Shown piece after piece: positions 13,101-22,977 of a stretch of DNA of 64,000 bases; position 1 is the first letter of the stretch; each line of letters begins with the position of its first letter. The notes below the pieces were generated by a model. The model did not search any database. It had not been told where the DNA came from and saw only the letters and a program-made list of their open reading frames with translations. The translations under genes and the position numbers were made by a program. Origin of the DNA: Notamacropus eugenii (taxonomy: Eukaryota; Chordata; Mammalia; Diprotodontia; Macropodidae); assembly GCF_028372415.1 (NCBI RefSeq), contig NC_092878.1, positions 31,401,903 through 31,465,902 on the forward strand, read 5' to 3'.

Positions 13101-16100
13101 ATAGTTTAATTGGTATGGCACTAAATAAGTACATTAATTTAGGTAGAATTGTCATTTTTATTATATTAGCACGGCCTACCCATGAGCAACTAATGTTTTT
13201 CCACTTACTTAAATCTGACTTTATTTGTGCAAAAAGTGTCTTGTAATGTGTAAAAAGTGTTCATATAATCCCTGGGTTTGTTTTGGCAGGTAGACTCCTA
13301 AGTATTTTATACTGTCTACCCTAGCTTTAAATGGGATTTCTCTTTCTATCTCTTGCTGTTGGACTTTGTTGCTAATATATAGGAACACAGAAGATTTGTG
13401 TGTGTTTATTTTGTAACCTGCAACTTTGCCAAAGTTGTTTATTAATTCAAGTAATTTTTTACTTGAATCTCTGGGATTCTCTAGGTAAATCATCATATCA
13501 TCTGCAAAGAGTGATAACTTAGTTTCTTCTTTGGCTATTCTTATTCCTTGAATATCTTTATCTTGTCTAATTGCTACAGCTAACATTTCTAGTACCATAT
13601 TGAATAATAGTGGTGATAATGGACAACCTTGTTTCACCCCTGATCTTATTGGGAATGCATCTAGCTTATCCCCATTGCATATAATGCTTGCTGAAGGTTT
13701 TCGATAGATACTGCTTATTATTTTATGGAAAGTTCCCTTTATTCCTACGTTCTCCAGTGTTTTTAGTAGGAATGGGTGTTGTATTTTGTCAAAAGCCTTT
13801 TCTGCATCTATTGAGATAATCATGTGGTTTTTGTTAGCTTTGTTGTTGATGTGATCGATAATGCTAATAGTTTTCCTAATATTGAACCAGCCCTGTAGTC
13901 TTGGTATGAATCCTACCTGATCATAATGTATTAATCTCGTGATAAGATGCTGTATTCGTTTTGCTAAAATCTTATTTAAAATTTTTGCATCTATATTCAT
14001 TAGGGAAATTGGTCTATAATTTTCTTTCTCTGTTTTGTCTCTTCCTGGTTTGGGTATCAAAACCATATTTGTATCATAGAAAGAATTTGGGAGGACTCCT
14101 TCTTGCCCAATTTTCAAAAATAGTGTATGTAGTATTGGAATTAACTGTTCTTTAAATGTTTGATAGAATTCACTTGTGAATCCATCTGGCCCTGGAGATT
14201 TTTTCCTAGGGAGTTCATTGATGGCTTGTTCAATTTCTTTTTCTGAGATGGGGTTGTTTAAGTATTCAACTTCCTCTTCTGTTAATCTGGGCAATTTGTA
14301 TTTTTTAAAATATTCATCCATCTCGTTTAGATTATCGAATTTGTGGGCATAAAGTTGGGCAAAGTAGTTTCTAATTATTGTTTTAATTTCCTCCTCATTG
14401 GAGGTGAGTTCACCCCTTTCATTTTTAATATTAGTAATTTGATTTTCTTTTCTTTTTTTTAATCAGATTGACCAAAGGTTTATCAATTTTATTAGTTTTT
14501 TCATAAAACCAACTATAGGTTTTATTTATTAATTCAATAGTTTTCTTAATTTCAATTTTATTAATCTCTCCTTTGGTTTTCAGTATTTCTAATTTGGTAT
14601 TTACTTGGGGATTTTCAATTTGTTCTTTTTCTAGCTTTTTCAACTGCAAGCCTAAGTCATTGATCTCCTCTTTCTCTATTTTATTTATGTAAGCATTCAA
14701 AGATATAAAACTTCCCCTAATAACTGCTTTTGCAGTATCCCATAAGTTTTGGTATGTTGTCTCACTATTGTCATTCTCTTGAATGAAATTGTTGATTGTT
14801 TGTTTCTCTGATTTCTTCTTTAACCCAACCGTTCTTTAGAATTAGATTATTTAGTTTCCAATTGATTTTTGGTTTCTCTTTCCATGGCCTTTTATTACAT
14901 GTAATTTTTAATGCATTATGATCTGAAAAGGATGCATTGATTATCTCTACCTTTCTGCACTGGATTGTAAGATTTTTATGTCCTAGTACATGGTCAATTT
15001 TTGTAAATGTTCCATGTACCGCTGAGAAAAAGGTATATTCCTTTCTATTCCCATTTAGTTTTCTCCAAAGATCTATCATATCTACCTTATCCAGAGTTTT
15101 ATTTACCTCCTTAACCTCTTTCTTGTTTATTTTGAGGTTGGATTTATCGAGTTCAGAGAGGGGGAGGTTGAGGTCCCCCACTAGTATAGTTTTGCTATCA
15201 ATTTCTTCCTTCAACTCCCCCAACCTCTCCTCTAAGAATCTGGATTCTATACCACTTGGAGCATACATGTTTAGTAATGATATTGCTTCATTGTCTATGG
15301 TGCCTTTTAGCAGGATATAGTTTCCATCCTTATCCCTTTCGATTAGATCTATTTCTGCTTTCGCTTTGTCTGAGATTAGGATTGCTACTCCTGCCTTTCT
15401 TACATGAGCTGAAGCACAATATATTCTGCTCCATCCTTTGACCTTTATCCTATGTGTATCCCCCCGTTTCAAATGTGTTTCTTGTAAGCAGCATATTGTT
15501 GGATTATGGCTTTTAATCCATTCTGCTATCCGTCTCCGTTTTATGGGAGAGTTCATTCCATTCACATTCACAGTTATGATTACAATCTGTGTATTTCCCT
15601 CCAACCTCTTTCCCACCATTTGTGCTTTTAGCTCTCCCGTCTCCCTTCCCCTCCTCAATAGTATTCACTTTTCTCTCCCTCCTCCTGCAGCCTTCCCCTC
15701 CTTCTTTTAGCCCCCCTCCCTTTTAGTCCCCTTTACTCTTATTGCTTCTTTCCTCCCTTTTAGCCACCCTCCCCTTTCTTCCCCCTTCCCCTCCTACTAC
15801 CTATAGAGCTAGTTAGGATTATCTACTTAAGATTATTGTTCCCTCCTTTGAACAAATCAGATGAGAGTACCTCTCAAACAATGCTCATCTCCCTCCCCTC
15901 CTTCCCTCTACTATAGTTTTGTACTTCTTCCTGTGATATAATTTGCCATTTTCTGCTTCCCCCTTTTCACACCTCCTATTACAATCCCTTCTCATACTTA
16001 AATCGTATTTTTGACATGACATCATTTACTTTATGCCCGTTCCCTCTACATATATCCCTTTTATCATAATAGCTGCACAGTTCTCAAGATTAACAGGTAT

Positions 16101-19100
16101 CATCTTCCCTTATAGGGAGGTAAACAGTTTGCCCTAATTGAGTAGCAAGTTTTTGTTTTTGTTTTTTCCCCTCTGTTTACCTTTTTATGATTCTCTGGAG
16201 ACCTGCATTTGAAGATCAAATTGTCTATTGAGTTCTGGTGTTTTGGTCAGGAAGCTCTGGAAATCCCTTATTTCGTTGAATGACTTTCTCCTTGCCTGAA
16301 ATGTTATGCTGAACTTTGCTGGGTAGTTGATCCTTGGTTGAAGTCCCAACTCCTTTCCCTTACAGAATATTGGGTTCCAATTCTTTCGATCTTTTAATGT
16401 AGAAGCTGCAAGGTCCTGTGTGATCCTGACTGTGTGTCCTTGATATTTGAATTGTTTCTTTCTGGCTGCTTGTAGTATTTTCTCCTTCACTTGATAGCTC
16501 TGGAATTTGGCAACTATATTTCTTGGGGTTTTGAGTTTGGGATCCCTTTCGGGAGGGGAACGGTGGATTCTTTCGATGACTATTTTGCCCTCTGAGTCTA
16601 GTACTTCTGGGCAGTTTTCCTTGATGATTTCCTGGAAGATATTGTCCAGACTCTTTTCTTCATCATGGGTTTCTGGCAGGCCAATAATTCTTAAATTTTC
16701 TCTCCTGGATCTATTTTCCAGGTCAGTTGTTTTTCCAATTAAATATTTTACATTTTCTTCTATCTTTTCATTCTTTAGATTTTGTTTGACTGATTCTTGT
16801 TGCCTCATTGAGTCATTAGTTTCTACTTGCCCAATTCTAATCTTCATCGTATTGTTTTCTTCAGTTAGCTTTTGCATCTCCTTTTCCATCTGACCAATTT
16901 TTCCCTTTAAGGAGCTATTTTCTCCATTTAATTTTTGTACTTCTTTTTCCATTCAACCAATTTTCCCAGTTAGGTTTTGGGTTTCCTTTTCCGTTTGATT
17001 AACTCTTCCTTTTAGGGAATTATTCTCTCCAGTTAATTTTTGAACTTCCTTTTCCATTTGCTCCATTTTCCTTTTCAGAGTGATGTTCTCATCAGTGAAT
17101 TCTTTTTTTATAATTTTAAAATCATTGGCCAGTTTTTCTTTTATATCCTTCTTCAGATGTTCCAGGTAATCTAGTTGTGCTTGTGAGAAATTCATAGTCC
17201 CATCTGAGGTTTCAGATGGAAGTACAGTCTCAGCTCTGACCTCTTTGGTGTTTGTGTTTTGGTCCTTATCCCCATAGAAAGATTCTATGGTTTTTTTCAC
17301 TTTTCGTCTGCTTTTTCCGATTCATGATGTTGGCTGAGTGTTGTAGCTTCTGGTTCTTTCAGTCAGAAGATACAGATCTTTTAAGTTGAGCTGATGTGTG
17401 TCTAGGCTAAAAGCAGGCTTTTTTTTGTTTGTTTGTTTCCCAGATCAACCCTGGGGTTAGCTTGTTAGGTGTGTGGGAGGGGTGGTCTGGTCTCAAGAGA
17501 TCTCCTCAGCTGACCTGAGGCAAAGGCAAGGTCAGGGGATGGTGATCCCAGCTTCCCTATTGTCTTCCCTTTTCCCCTGGAGGGCTGGGGCACTGCCTAG
17601 AAGCTAATGCGTGTTCCCGCCCCTCCTGGGGCTTGTCTCCCGGCTCTGAGGCTTGCCTGGGTCTCAGTGCGAATTTTCTCTGCCCTGGGTCGTCTGTCCT
17701 TCCAGATCGCCTCAGCCACGGTAGGAAGAATCCCCCTTTGCTATTTTTGTAACATCTGGTGTTATGAGACTATTTGCCCCCTTCTGCTGTTCCTGCTGAT
17801 CCAGGATTAATCTGGGGAAGAATTTTATGGTTCTTTCATGGTCATCAGCGGGGAGGAGAGAGCATTTACTGATCACTCCGCCATCCTAGCTCCTGGAAGT
17901 TCAAGTAGTTGACTTACCGAAGTTTAGTCTTCAGGCTGAAGGTTTCAAGGGCTGCTGTGCTGATATCTGGCGCTCAGCGGCTCTCACCGGCTCTCACCGG
18001 CTCGGTTTGGCTTGTCTCCTGCTCCGCTGGTTTCACCCGCCACTCTCGGGCTTCTCAGGTCCCTTCCGCCCTGCTGCGCTGCGCTGTGCGCTGGGGGCTC
18101 ACCCCCGCAGAATAGATCCTTCCCGTGGACCTGCCAGTCCAACCTGGGCTCCGAATCTGTCAAAGTCTGTCACCCACTGGATTCTACACCTCCAAAGTCT
18201 GGTCAGATTCTCCTTTCAGAGATATCCAGAGGAGTTTGTCCAGGAGCTTAGGTGAGTCGTTGCTTTCACTCCACCATCTTGGCTCCGCCCCGCAAGTACT
18301 TATTAATGGAATTGATATGTAGGGATTTTTTCCCCAATAATTTATGTCCTTGGGTTTTTTGATTACCAGGTTATTTAATTTGTTTTATGAAAAATAATTA
18401 TATTTTCTAAAACCAAAAACATTTAAGGAGAAGAATGACATTGTTTAATATGTTTTTGCAAAATTCTTTAATGTCTGACTTAATAGAAAACAAGCTCTTC
18501 TGTTTATGCACGGAACCTGTTTGGTACATTGTTTTTGTTGAAGTGAAGAAAATACTACCTCTCAGATAGGCAGTACAAAAAGGGTGGAGTATTTTAGTAG
18601 ACAAATGATATCTTAATATTTATTATGAAAATGGTTTGACGTCTTGGACCCCCCTGGAAAGGTTCCAAGGACTCCTCCCAGAAGTCTGTAGACTATACTT
18701 TGATGACTGTTTTCCATTGATCTATTTTTCAACCACTATCAAACAAATTTGTTAATTATTGCTTTATAGTATAATAATTTGGGGTCTAGAAATACTATTC
18801 CCTTTTCATTCCTACTTTTTCTCATGATATCCCTTGAGATTCTAGATCTTTTGTTCCTCTAAATGAATTTCCCCCCCTTATTTTGTATTCTTTAAAACAG
18901 TTATTTGATCATATCATCATTTATATTATATTGGTGTGCTTATCCTTCCATTTATTTGTCATTTTTTTTATTGCTATAGGGAGCATGTGGTAATTCTATC
19001 TATCTAAACCTTGAGCATGTTTTGGTAGATTGACTCCTATGTAATTTTTGTGTTTTATAGTCATTTTGAATAGGACTTCCCCTAGAATGTTGATTATTAT

Positions 19101-21064
19101 TAATTTCTCTTACATCAATCTTTTTTTTTAAATCAAAATAATTTAAATAAATTAATAATTTAAATAATTTGTAAACAAGTAAATTTAATGTAAATTTCAT
19201 AATCCAGGCTTTTAAAATTTGTTGGTTTTCTCTTTTTCCAAAAGAGCAGATGTTCTGGTCTGAAGGGATATGAACATGTTGGACAAAGACTTGTGAATCA
19301 GCAAGATTTTAAAAATAGGATTGAATCTGTAAAAACTGGACTGCTGTTTAGCCCAGATGTTGATGAAAGATTAACAAAGAAAGGTGTGTATGTGTAATAA
19401 TATCTTTATAATTTACTAAAGAAGACAGAAAAAATGTTAAAGATTAGCAAAAGAAAAGACAATTTGTATTTATCTTGGCATTAAATTTAATACTTGTGCA
19501 AAGTATGCTGGTGATTACTTTTTATGAATAGTTGACAAGTTGTTAAAATAGCAATCAAATTTCTTATTTTAAAAATGTTTCTGTTATTGGATTCAATTTA
19601 TTTTAATGTGGGAGCTTAGGAAATAAAGTGAGCTGACAATTGGTGTCTCACAAATTGATTCAGTTGAATGTATTTCATTTCTGAACCATTTCATTTTCAG
19701 GGTTAAAGCACATCAGCAAATCTGAGGAAAATTTGCTAACTCCAGAGCAAACAGATGACGTGAATTACCGAATGTCTTGGACTGGACCTAATAATACTAA
19801 TTTTCAAGAAATTAGTACAAGTGGGACATTACTTTTTGTGGAAACTTTTGACAAGGAAAGTAATCCTTCTGACTGTGTCCTTATGGTTGAAATACCACCT
19901 GAATTTCCTTGTGAACTCACAGATATTAATGTAAATGATAAACATGAAGACAGCCTAACTGGGAGCTCTCTTAATGGAGATGAAAATAATTTAACCACAG
20001 AAACTTTATTGAAAATTCAGAAAGCATTTTCTGAATCTGGAAGTCATCTTAATGCTTTGATAAGTGACAGTCCTCCATCAGAATCTGATTCAAGGAAAGA
20101 AAAATTAAGTGCAGTACCTCATGTAGAATTTAGTCCAGAGAAGACTCTATCTGAGGCTAAAGACTATCATGATGTGACAGTGCTGTCTTTAGAAAAGCAT
20201 GATGAGGATCATTGCAGTAAAGAGGATTCCATTGTTTCAGAGCAAAACTTGTTAGTAAATCAACTTCAGAATTTGGTGAAAGGTTCCGCTGTGGAATTTC
20301 ATACGGTTCAGGAAGGAGCCAAGTCAGATGAGAATCTTCATTTAAATATGCAAGAATTTCACATGAATGACCAAACAAATAAAGAAGAACCTGCTAGCGG
20401 CAAAGAAATAATTATAGCGGAAGAGACTGAAATTAGTTTCTAAGACAATAAACTGAGTTGCTCTAATCCTGAGGAAGTTGTCACTGAATCTCCTGGGCAG
20501 GTTACGTGTCATATGTCAGAGTTACGGAGGAACGAAAGAATTATTCAGTGGCAGTCATTGGTGCCAACTTGTAATAAAACTCTTCCAGGAGATTTTCAAG
20601 TGACGGATCATGGAAAGGTTTCAGACCACATCCAATGGTTTAATAAACTTTTGTTAAATGATTCAAGAGCTGAAATCAAAGTTAAGTCACCTTTGAAATT
20701 TCAGCGTACTCCTGTTTGTCAGTCTGTCAGAAGGATAAATTCCTTAATGGAAACAAATAGACAATTGGAGAGGTTTGCCAGTTTGAGAGAGGTGTCTTCC
20801 CCATTGGTTAAAGCCATGAGCTATGACCATGAACTTTCTTCTCATATAGAAAGTACATCCAACAATTCCTCTTCTGCTCTTCTTTATTCAGAGCATAAGC
20901 AAAAACAAAAGTCTGTGGCCTTCGCCCAGTCAAGCACAGAGCTAATTTCCAAATCAAGCCTAGAGTCATCTTCTAAACTTTGCTCAAAGGTGAAGAGACA
21001 CTCAGACTCATCGAATACTTCTCTGATACCTACAAAAGTTTGCAAGTTTACCACATATACTTAG
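4126..21064 (+). CDS. ARHGAP11A: ARHGAP11A, 3' half (five exons), interrupted by an in-frame stop
   Basis: Exons by splice sites and reading phase: 4126-4200, 8527-8656, 9326-9434, 19245-19383, 19701-21064. All introns are GT-AG and the phases agree (1, 2, 0, 1). The translation follows the C-terminal half of human ARHGAP11A from memory: DFVSG...[54 protein letters not shown], then [11 protein letters not shown] and [20 protein letters not shown]11A is a RhoA GTPase-activating protein of cell-cycle control and cytokinesis; its RhoGAP domain is coded by exons before this window. Oddities: the frame stops at TAA 20441-20443, then continues open and conserved for 206 codons to TAG 21062-21064; the human exon coding roughly LSESPVILTPN...LPSNLFN is not found between 4200 and 8527; and about 80 C-terminal human residues are absent. 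It may be a gene with a shortened tail, a duplicated copy that is decaying, or an assembly or allele error. The identity is firm; whether it is functional is open. Confidence 0.85.
4365..4622. mobile_element. Non-autonomous DNA transposon relic, hAT-like
   Basis: The left end reads AACCTTTTTTGTTTCATGG followed by ACCCT, and the right end has a complementary CCAGGTTGAGCCCCT. This is the arrangement of an old mammalian element whose inverted ends read CAGGGGTTCTTAACCT. The interior has TTACAGAGGAAACCAGCAAT and an AT-rich (ATCT)n tract at 4424-4450. Family assignment is from memory. Confidence 0.4.
5280..5535 (-). mobile_element. tRNA-headed CORE-SINE (MIR-type, marsupial)
   Basis: Plus-strand text shows TTTTCTTGGCAGAGATACTG, TTTGCCATTTCCTTCTCCA and the closing CCACTGTGCCATCTAGCT. 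These are the reverse complement of a SINE that begins AGCTAGGTGGCACAGTGG. It is worn, so it is old. Confidence 0.75.
6145..6640 (+). mobile_element. Two worn SINE relics in tandem
   Basis: At about 6145-6310: TCAAGACTTCTGGATTGTAG, CAGCTACTTACAG, CTGGGTGAGTGATTCAGCTC. At about 6495-6640: ATAGAGAGCTAATCTTGG, GGCTATGTGACCATGGGC. Both keep the order of marsupial tRNA-derived SINEs but are heavily mutated. Confidence 0.5.
7590..8230 (-). mobile_element. CR1/L3-type LINE fragment, antisense
   Basis: Plus-strand text has the familiar antisense CR1/L3 phrasing: GGAGGTGACCTGATAAACAT, GTGGAGGATGAATTGGAGG, AGGAAGGTCTGAACTAGGGT. No intact frame remains. This family is abundant in marsupials and is ancient here. 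Confidence 0.6.
8657..9325 (+). other. ARHGAP11A intron (0.67 kb)
   Basis: Bounded by donor GCAG|gtgagt and acceptor attcctag. About 9020-9160 resembles an ancient SINE/MIR (TTGAGGAAACTG, CCACATAGCTAG). Nothing else is seen. Confidence 0.5.
9640..11376 (-). mobile_element. Old L1, left part (3' UTR and end of ORF2), split by the young L1
   Basis: Plus-strand text follows the young L1's antisense text with many changes: ATTTCATAGAAGAGCACG, TATGGTACAGCAATATTCC, CACTGGGGAATGACTTTTAA. The order matches the 3' end of an L1 running leftward. About 11330-11376 is a small insert ending CACATAGTAAAGCC, a LINE/SINE-type tail, into which the young L1 went. The right part resumes at 18302. Confidence 0.7.
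11757..15658 (-). pseudogene. L1 ORF2 (endonuclease and reverse transcriptase), broken
   Basis: Open pieces in order: 15658-14771 has the APE-type endonuclease ([46 protein letters not shown]). 14700-14431 has the linker. 14321-13221 has the reverse transcriptase ([61 protein letters not shown], and the catalytic FADD in [13 protein letters not shown]). 13155-12313 has the thumb and connection region. 12300-12082 and 12119-11757 have the C-terminal Cys-rich region ([16 protein letters not shown]). Frame changes and stops separate these pieces, so no full product is possible. Confidence 0.88.
16185..17325 (-). pseudogene. L1 ORF1 (RNA-binding chaperone), broken
   Basis: ORF1p binds L1 RNA as a coiled-coil trimer. 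The ATG is at 17325-17323 (MNRKKQTK). The rest of the frame is offset by one base in an A-run near 17292-17298, so the start is out of frame. The frame then runs [14 protein letters not shown] and a long coiled coil with repeated units such as [18 protein letters not shown], broken by a TGA at 16955-16953 where a CAA (Gln) is expected from the neighbouring repeats. Then come the RRM-like part ([12 protein letters not shown]) and the C-terminal domain ([33 protein letters not shown]). It needs at least two defects to explain its state. Confidence 0.85.
17326..18291 (-). promoter_or_regulatory. L1 5' UTR / internal promoter with two start-like motifs
   Basis: GC-rich, CpG-containing region upstream of ORF1. 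The outer 5' end (18291 downward, minus strand) has a GC box and AAGATGG, the YY1-type site known at the start of human L1. A second start-like motif, GGAGCTAGGATGGCGGAGT, is at 17894-17876 (minus). It aligns to the start of the L1 piece at 24,404 with two mismatches in 19. This suggests a promoter unit placed in front of an older one. Confidence 0.55.
18302..19110 (-). mobile_element. Old L1, right part (ORF2 thumb region)
   Basis: Plus-strand text GTTAATTATTGCTTTATAGT, CCCTTGAGATTCTAGATC and CCTCTAAATGAATTTCCC runs parallel to the young L1 at about 12940-13070, with many changes. It continues from the part left of 11376, so the young L1 sits inside this older one. Confidence 0.7.
19384..19700 (+). 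other. ARHGAP11A last intron (317 bp)
   Basis: Donor AAAG|gtgtgt and acceptor tttcattttcag. AT-rich, with no repeat or gene recognised. Confidence 0.6.
19701..21064 (+). CDS. ARHGAP11A: ARHGAP11A terminal coding exon with internal TAA
   Basis: The acceptor tcattttcag ends at 19700. The first two bases complete a Gly codon split with exon 19245-19383. The first open part codes 246 codons (from TTA at 19703) and stops at 20441-20443. The second open part (20444-21061) is in the same frame and holds the best-conserved block of the ARHGAP11A tail ([41 protein letters not shown]). If the first stop is real, this block is not made in the main product. The stretch between conserved blocks (about 20,200-20,560) is poorly conserved even among mammals, so alignment there is weak. 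Confidence 0.85.
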
Positions 21065-21510
21065 AAGAAGTATGTTCTGCTAATTACATAGACTTTTATA
21101 ATGTGTTTGAATGTCAAGGAAATAAAGTAACTATTTTTGTCTTATTTCTTTAATTATATTGTTAATGTTCAGAATCTTTGTAGAAAGTTTCATTTGATAA
21201 CTTTACTATTGATGTAACATTTTAGCTTCCCTTTTGTTCTTTAAAAATGTTTCAATATCACAATACTTAGAAGTGTGTTCTGCTAATTACGTAGACTTTT
21301 ATAATGTGTTTGAATGTCAAGGAAATAAATTAACTTTTTGTCTTATTTAATTGTTAATGTTCAGAATCTTTGTAGAAAGTTTCATTTGGTAACTTTACTA
21401 TTGATGTAACATTTTAGCTTCCCTTTTGTTCTTTAAAAATGTTTCAATATCACAATACTTAGAAGTGTGTTCTGCTAATTACATGGACTTAGAATATGTT
21501 TGAATCATTC
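21059..21510 (+). repeat. Tandem duplication across the ARHGAP11A stop codon and 3' UTR
   Basis: Unit 1 is 21059-21264 (206 bp), unit 2 is 21265-21456 (192 bp), and a partial third unit begins at 21457 and fades near 21510. Each begins ACTTAGAAG and then has TGTTCTGCTAATTAC. Units 1 and 2 differ by a few substitutions and small deletions (for example a shortened segment after TTGTCTTATTT). The TAG that ends the last open frame is the TAG of unit 1. Each full unit carries an AATAAA. Confidence 0.9.
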
Positions 21511-21845
21511 TGAGTCATACTGTAGAGTCTAACAGGCCAATCAATGTACTGTGACTATGATGCAGAAACAGTTGATGACTTTTAAGCCATGCTGTATGTT
21601 TAAAGTTAATTTGCACAAACATGTTTGTGTCTTGTCCTATTTGTAATTAGAAATATTTAAGGAGAAAGAGTAAAACTTGAAGCAACTTTGATCTTTGGTG
21701 ATTTTTGTATGCAAATAATTTGGATTTTGATATAATTGAGGCATTGATGTACATTCAACTTAAGATGAAAGCTTGTAATGATTGTGTTTAAATGTTATTT
21801 ATTTAGTATAGATTTTAAAATAAAAATGTCCTGAAAAATTGCTTG
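21065..21845 (+). other. ARHGAP11A: ARHGAP11A 3' UTR with three candidate poly(A) signals
   Basis: AT-rich sequence after the terminal TAG. AATAAA occurs at 21121-21126, 21324-21329 and 21819-21824. The first two are the same site in two tandem repeat copies. The third, followed by a TG-containing tract, is the best distal end. No coding potential is seen. Confidence 0.6.
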
Positions 21846-22904
21846 TCTGAAACTATTTAACAGATGTGTCAGAAATCGAATATAAAATGTAGAGGGAAAA
21901 GCAAGAAGACTAGTTTGGTAGAGTGATCATGGGGGAATACTGAGAATTAAATCTGAATGATAGGTTGGAACCAGACTGTGAAAGGTGTTTTTAATTGTCA
22001 AACAGTTGTTTAAAGTTTTTTCCTAGTGGTAATAGAAAGTTGCTGAAGATTTTTTTGAGTTAGAGGAGTAACATGGTTAAACATACTTCAGGGATAGAGA
22101 CTTAATGTTCCATATGAGAAAGTTTTCTCTGTCAACAGAGTCAGCACCTTCTTTACAATTTATAGTTTCAGATCTGTAGCACTGAGAAGTTGTGACTTAG
22201 ACACTGGGACATAGAGCTAGTATGTGCCGGAGGTGAGACTTGAATTTAAAAATCATCCCAATTTCAAGGCTAGTTCTCTATTCACTATATTTTGCAGTAG
22301 CTGGACTTAACGTTTATGTGCTGGACTGCAGATCTGAACACAGGTTTACTAATTCAAGTCCACCGGTCTTGCATTCCTTTTGAACTTTTTAATTTTGGTC
22401 TTAATCTGTGCAGGGAGCTCCTTCTATCAACGTAAATTGACAAGTATTCTGCAACTAGATTTGTTTTAGAATTGCCTGGGACACTGAGAAATTAAAAAGA
22501 CTGACTCTTCTACATCTGCCCACTGCACTCCCACCACCACCAGAAATGAGTTTGAATTCCTTTTTTCTGAAGTTGTTTCATTTTCTCTTGCTACCACCAA
22601 AGACTCCTCAGATTTCCTGGCACTATTTCAACCTGTTCTCTCTTTCCTGTATATGCAGCTATATCCGTATGTCCTGCCACCCTCCCTCAATTTAAAAAAA
22701 AAAATGAAATTTGTAGTTAAACTTTCTAGGATGGCAGGAGGGAGAGATACACACTGAGATATCCTTTATTCTAGCATGGAAGAGATTTGTACTTTTCTTT
22801 TTTTGGTTCAACAAATGTTTTTAATAAACCTATGTTGAGTACGCCATGCTAAACCCAGGAGATACACATATATAGTCCCTGCTGCAGAAGAAGCTCACAC
22901 TTAG
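21846..22904. other. Intergenic sequence after ARHGAP11A
   Basis: No coding signal. A worn antisense CR1/L3-like segment may lie near 21,900-22,080 (GAACCAGACTGTGAAAGG, GAGGAGTAACATGG), and SINE-like text lies near 22,130-22,300. About 22,810-22,900 has the AACAAATGTTTTTAATAAAC type LINE tail. Confidence 0.4.
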
Positions 22905-22977
22905 CTTAGGGTAGCTAGGTGGTGGAGCGATGCAGTGTTTCACTTGAAATCAGTAAGGCTTAAGTTTGAATTCTGCC
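22905..22977 (+). mobile_element. tRNA-headed SINE, cut short at an L1 junction
   Basis: GGGTAGCTAGGTGGTGGAGC begins the tRNA-like head of the marsupial SINE. The copy runs to about AAGTTTGAATTCTGCCTCT and then passes directly into L1 text (CTATTTTCCAGGTCAG). Confidence 0.65.

Larger units (their letters stand above)
11377..18301 (-). mobile_element. Near full-length young L1 with 10-bp target duplications
   Basis: A 6.9-kb LINE-1 running right to left. The 5' end (18,291) reads GGGGCGGAGCCAAGATGG on the minus strand. It has a GC-rich 5' UTR, ORF1 at about 17325-16185, an intergenic stretch rich in C and T on the plus strand, ORF2 at about 15658-11757, and a 3' UTR ending in an A-rich tail (T-run at 11387-11412 on plus). 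The target duplication GCAAGTACTT lies at 11377-11386 and 18292-18301. Both ORFs carry stops and frameshifts, so it is dead. ORF2 is split into about six open pieces but the protein is still easily read, so the insertion is fairly young. It lies antisense in an ARHGAP11A intron. Confidence 0.93.
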
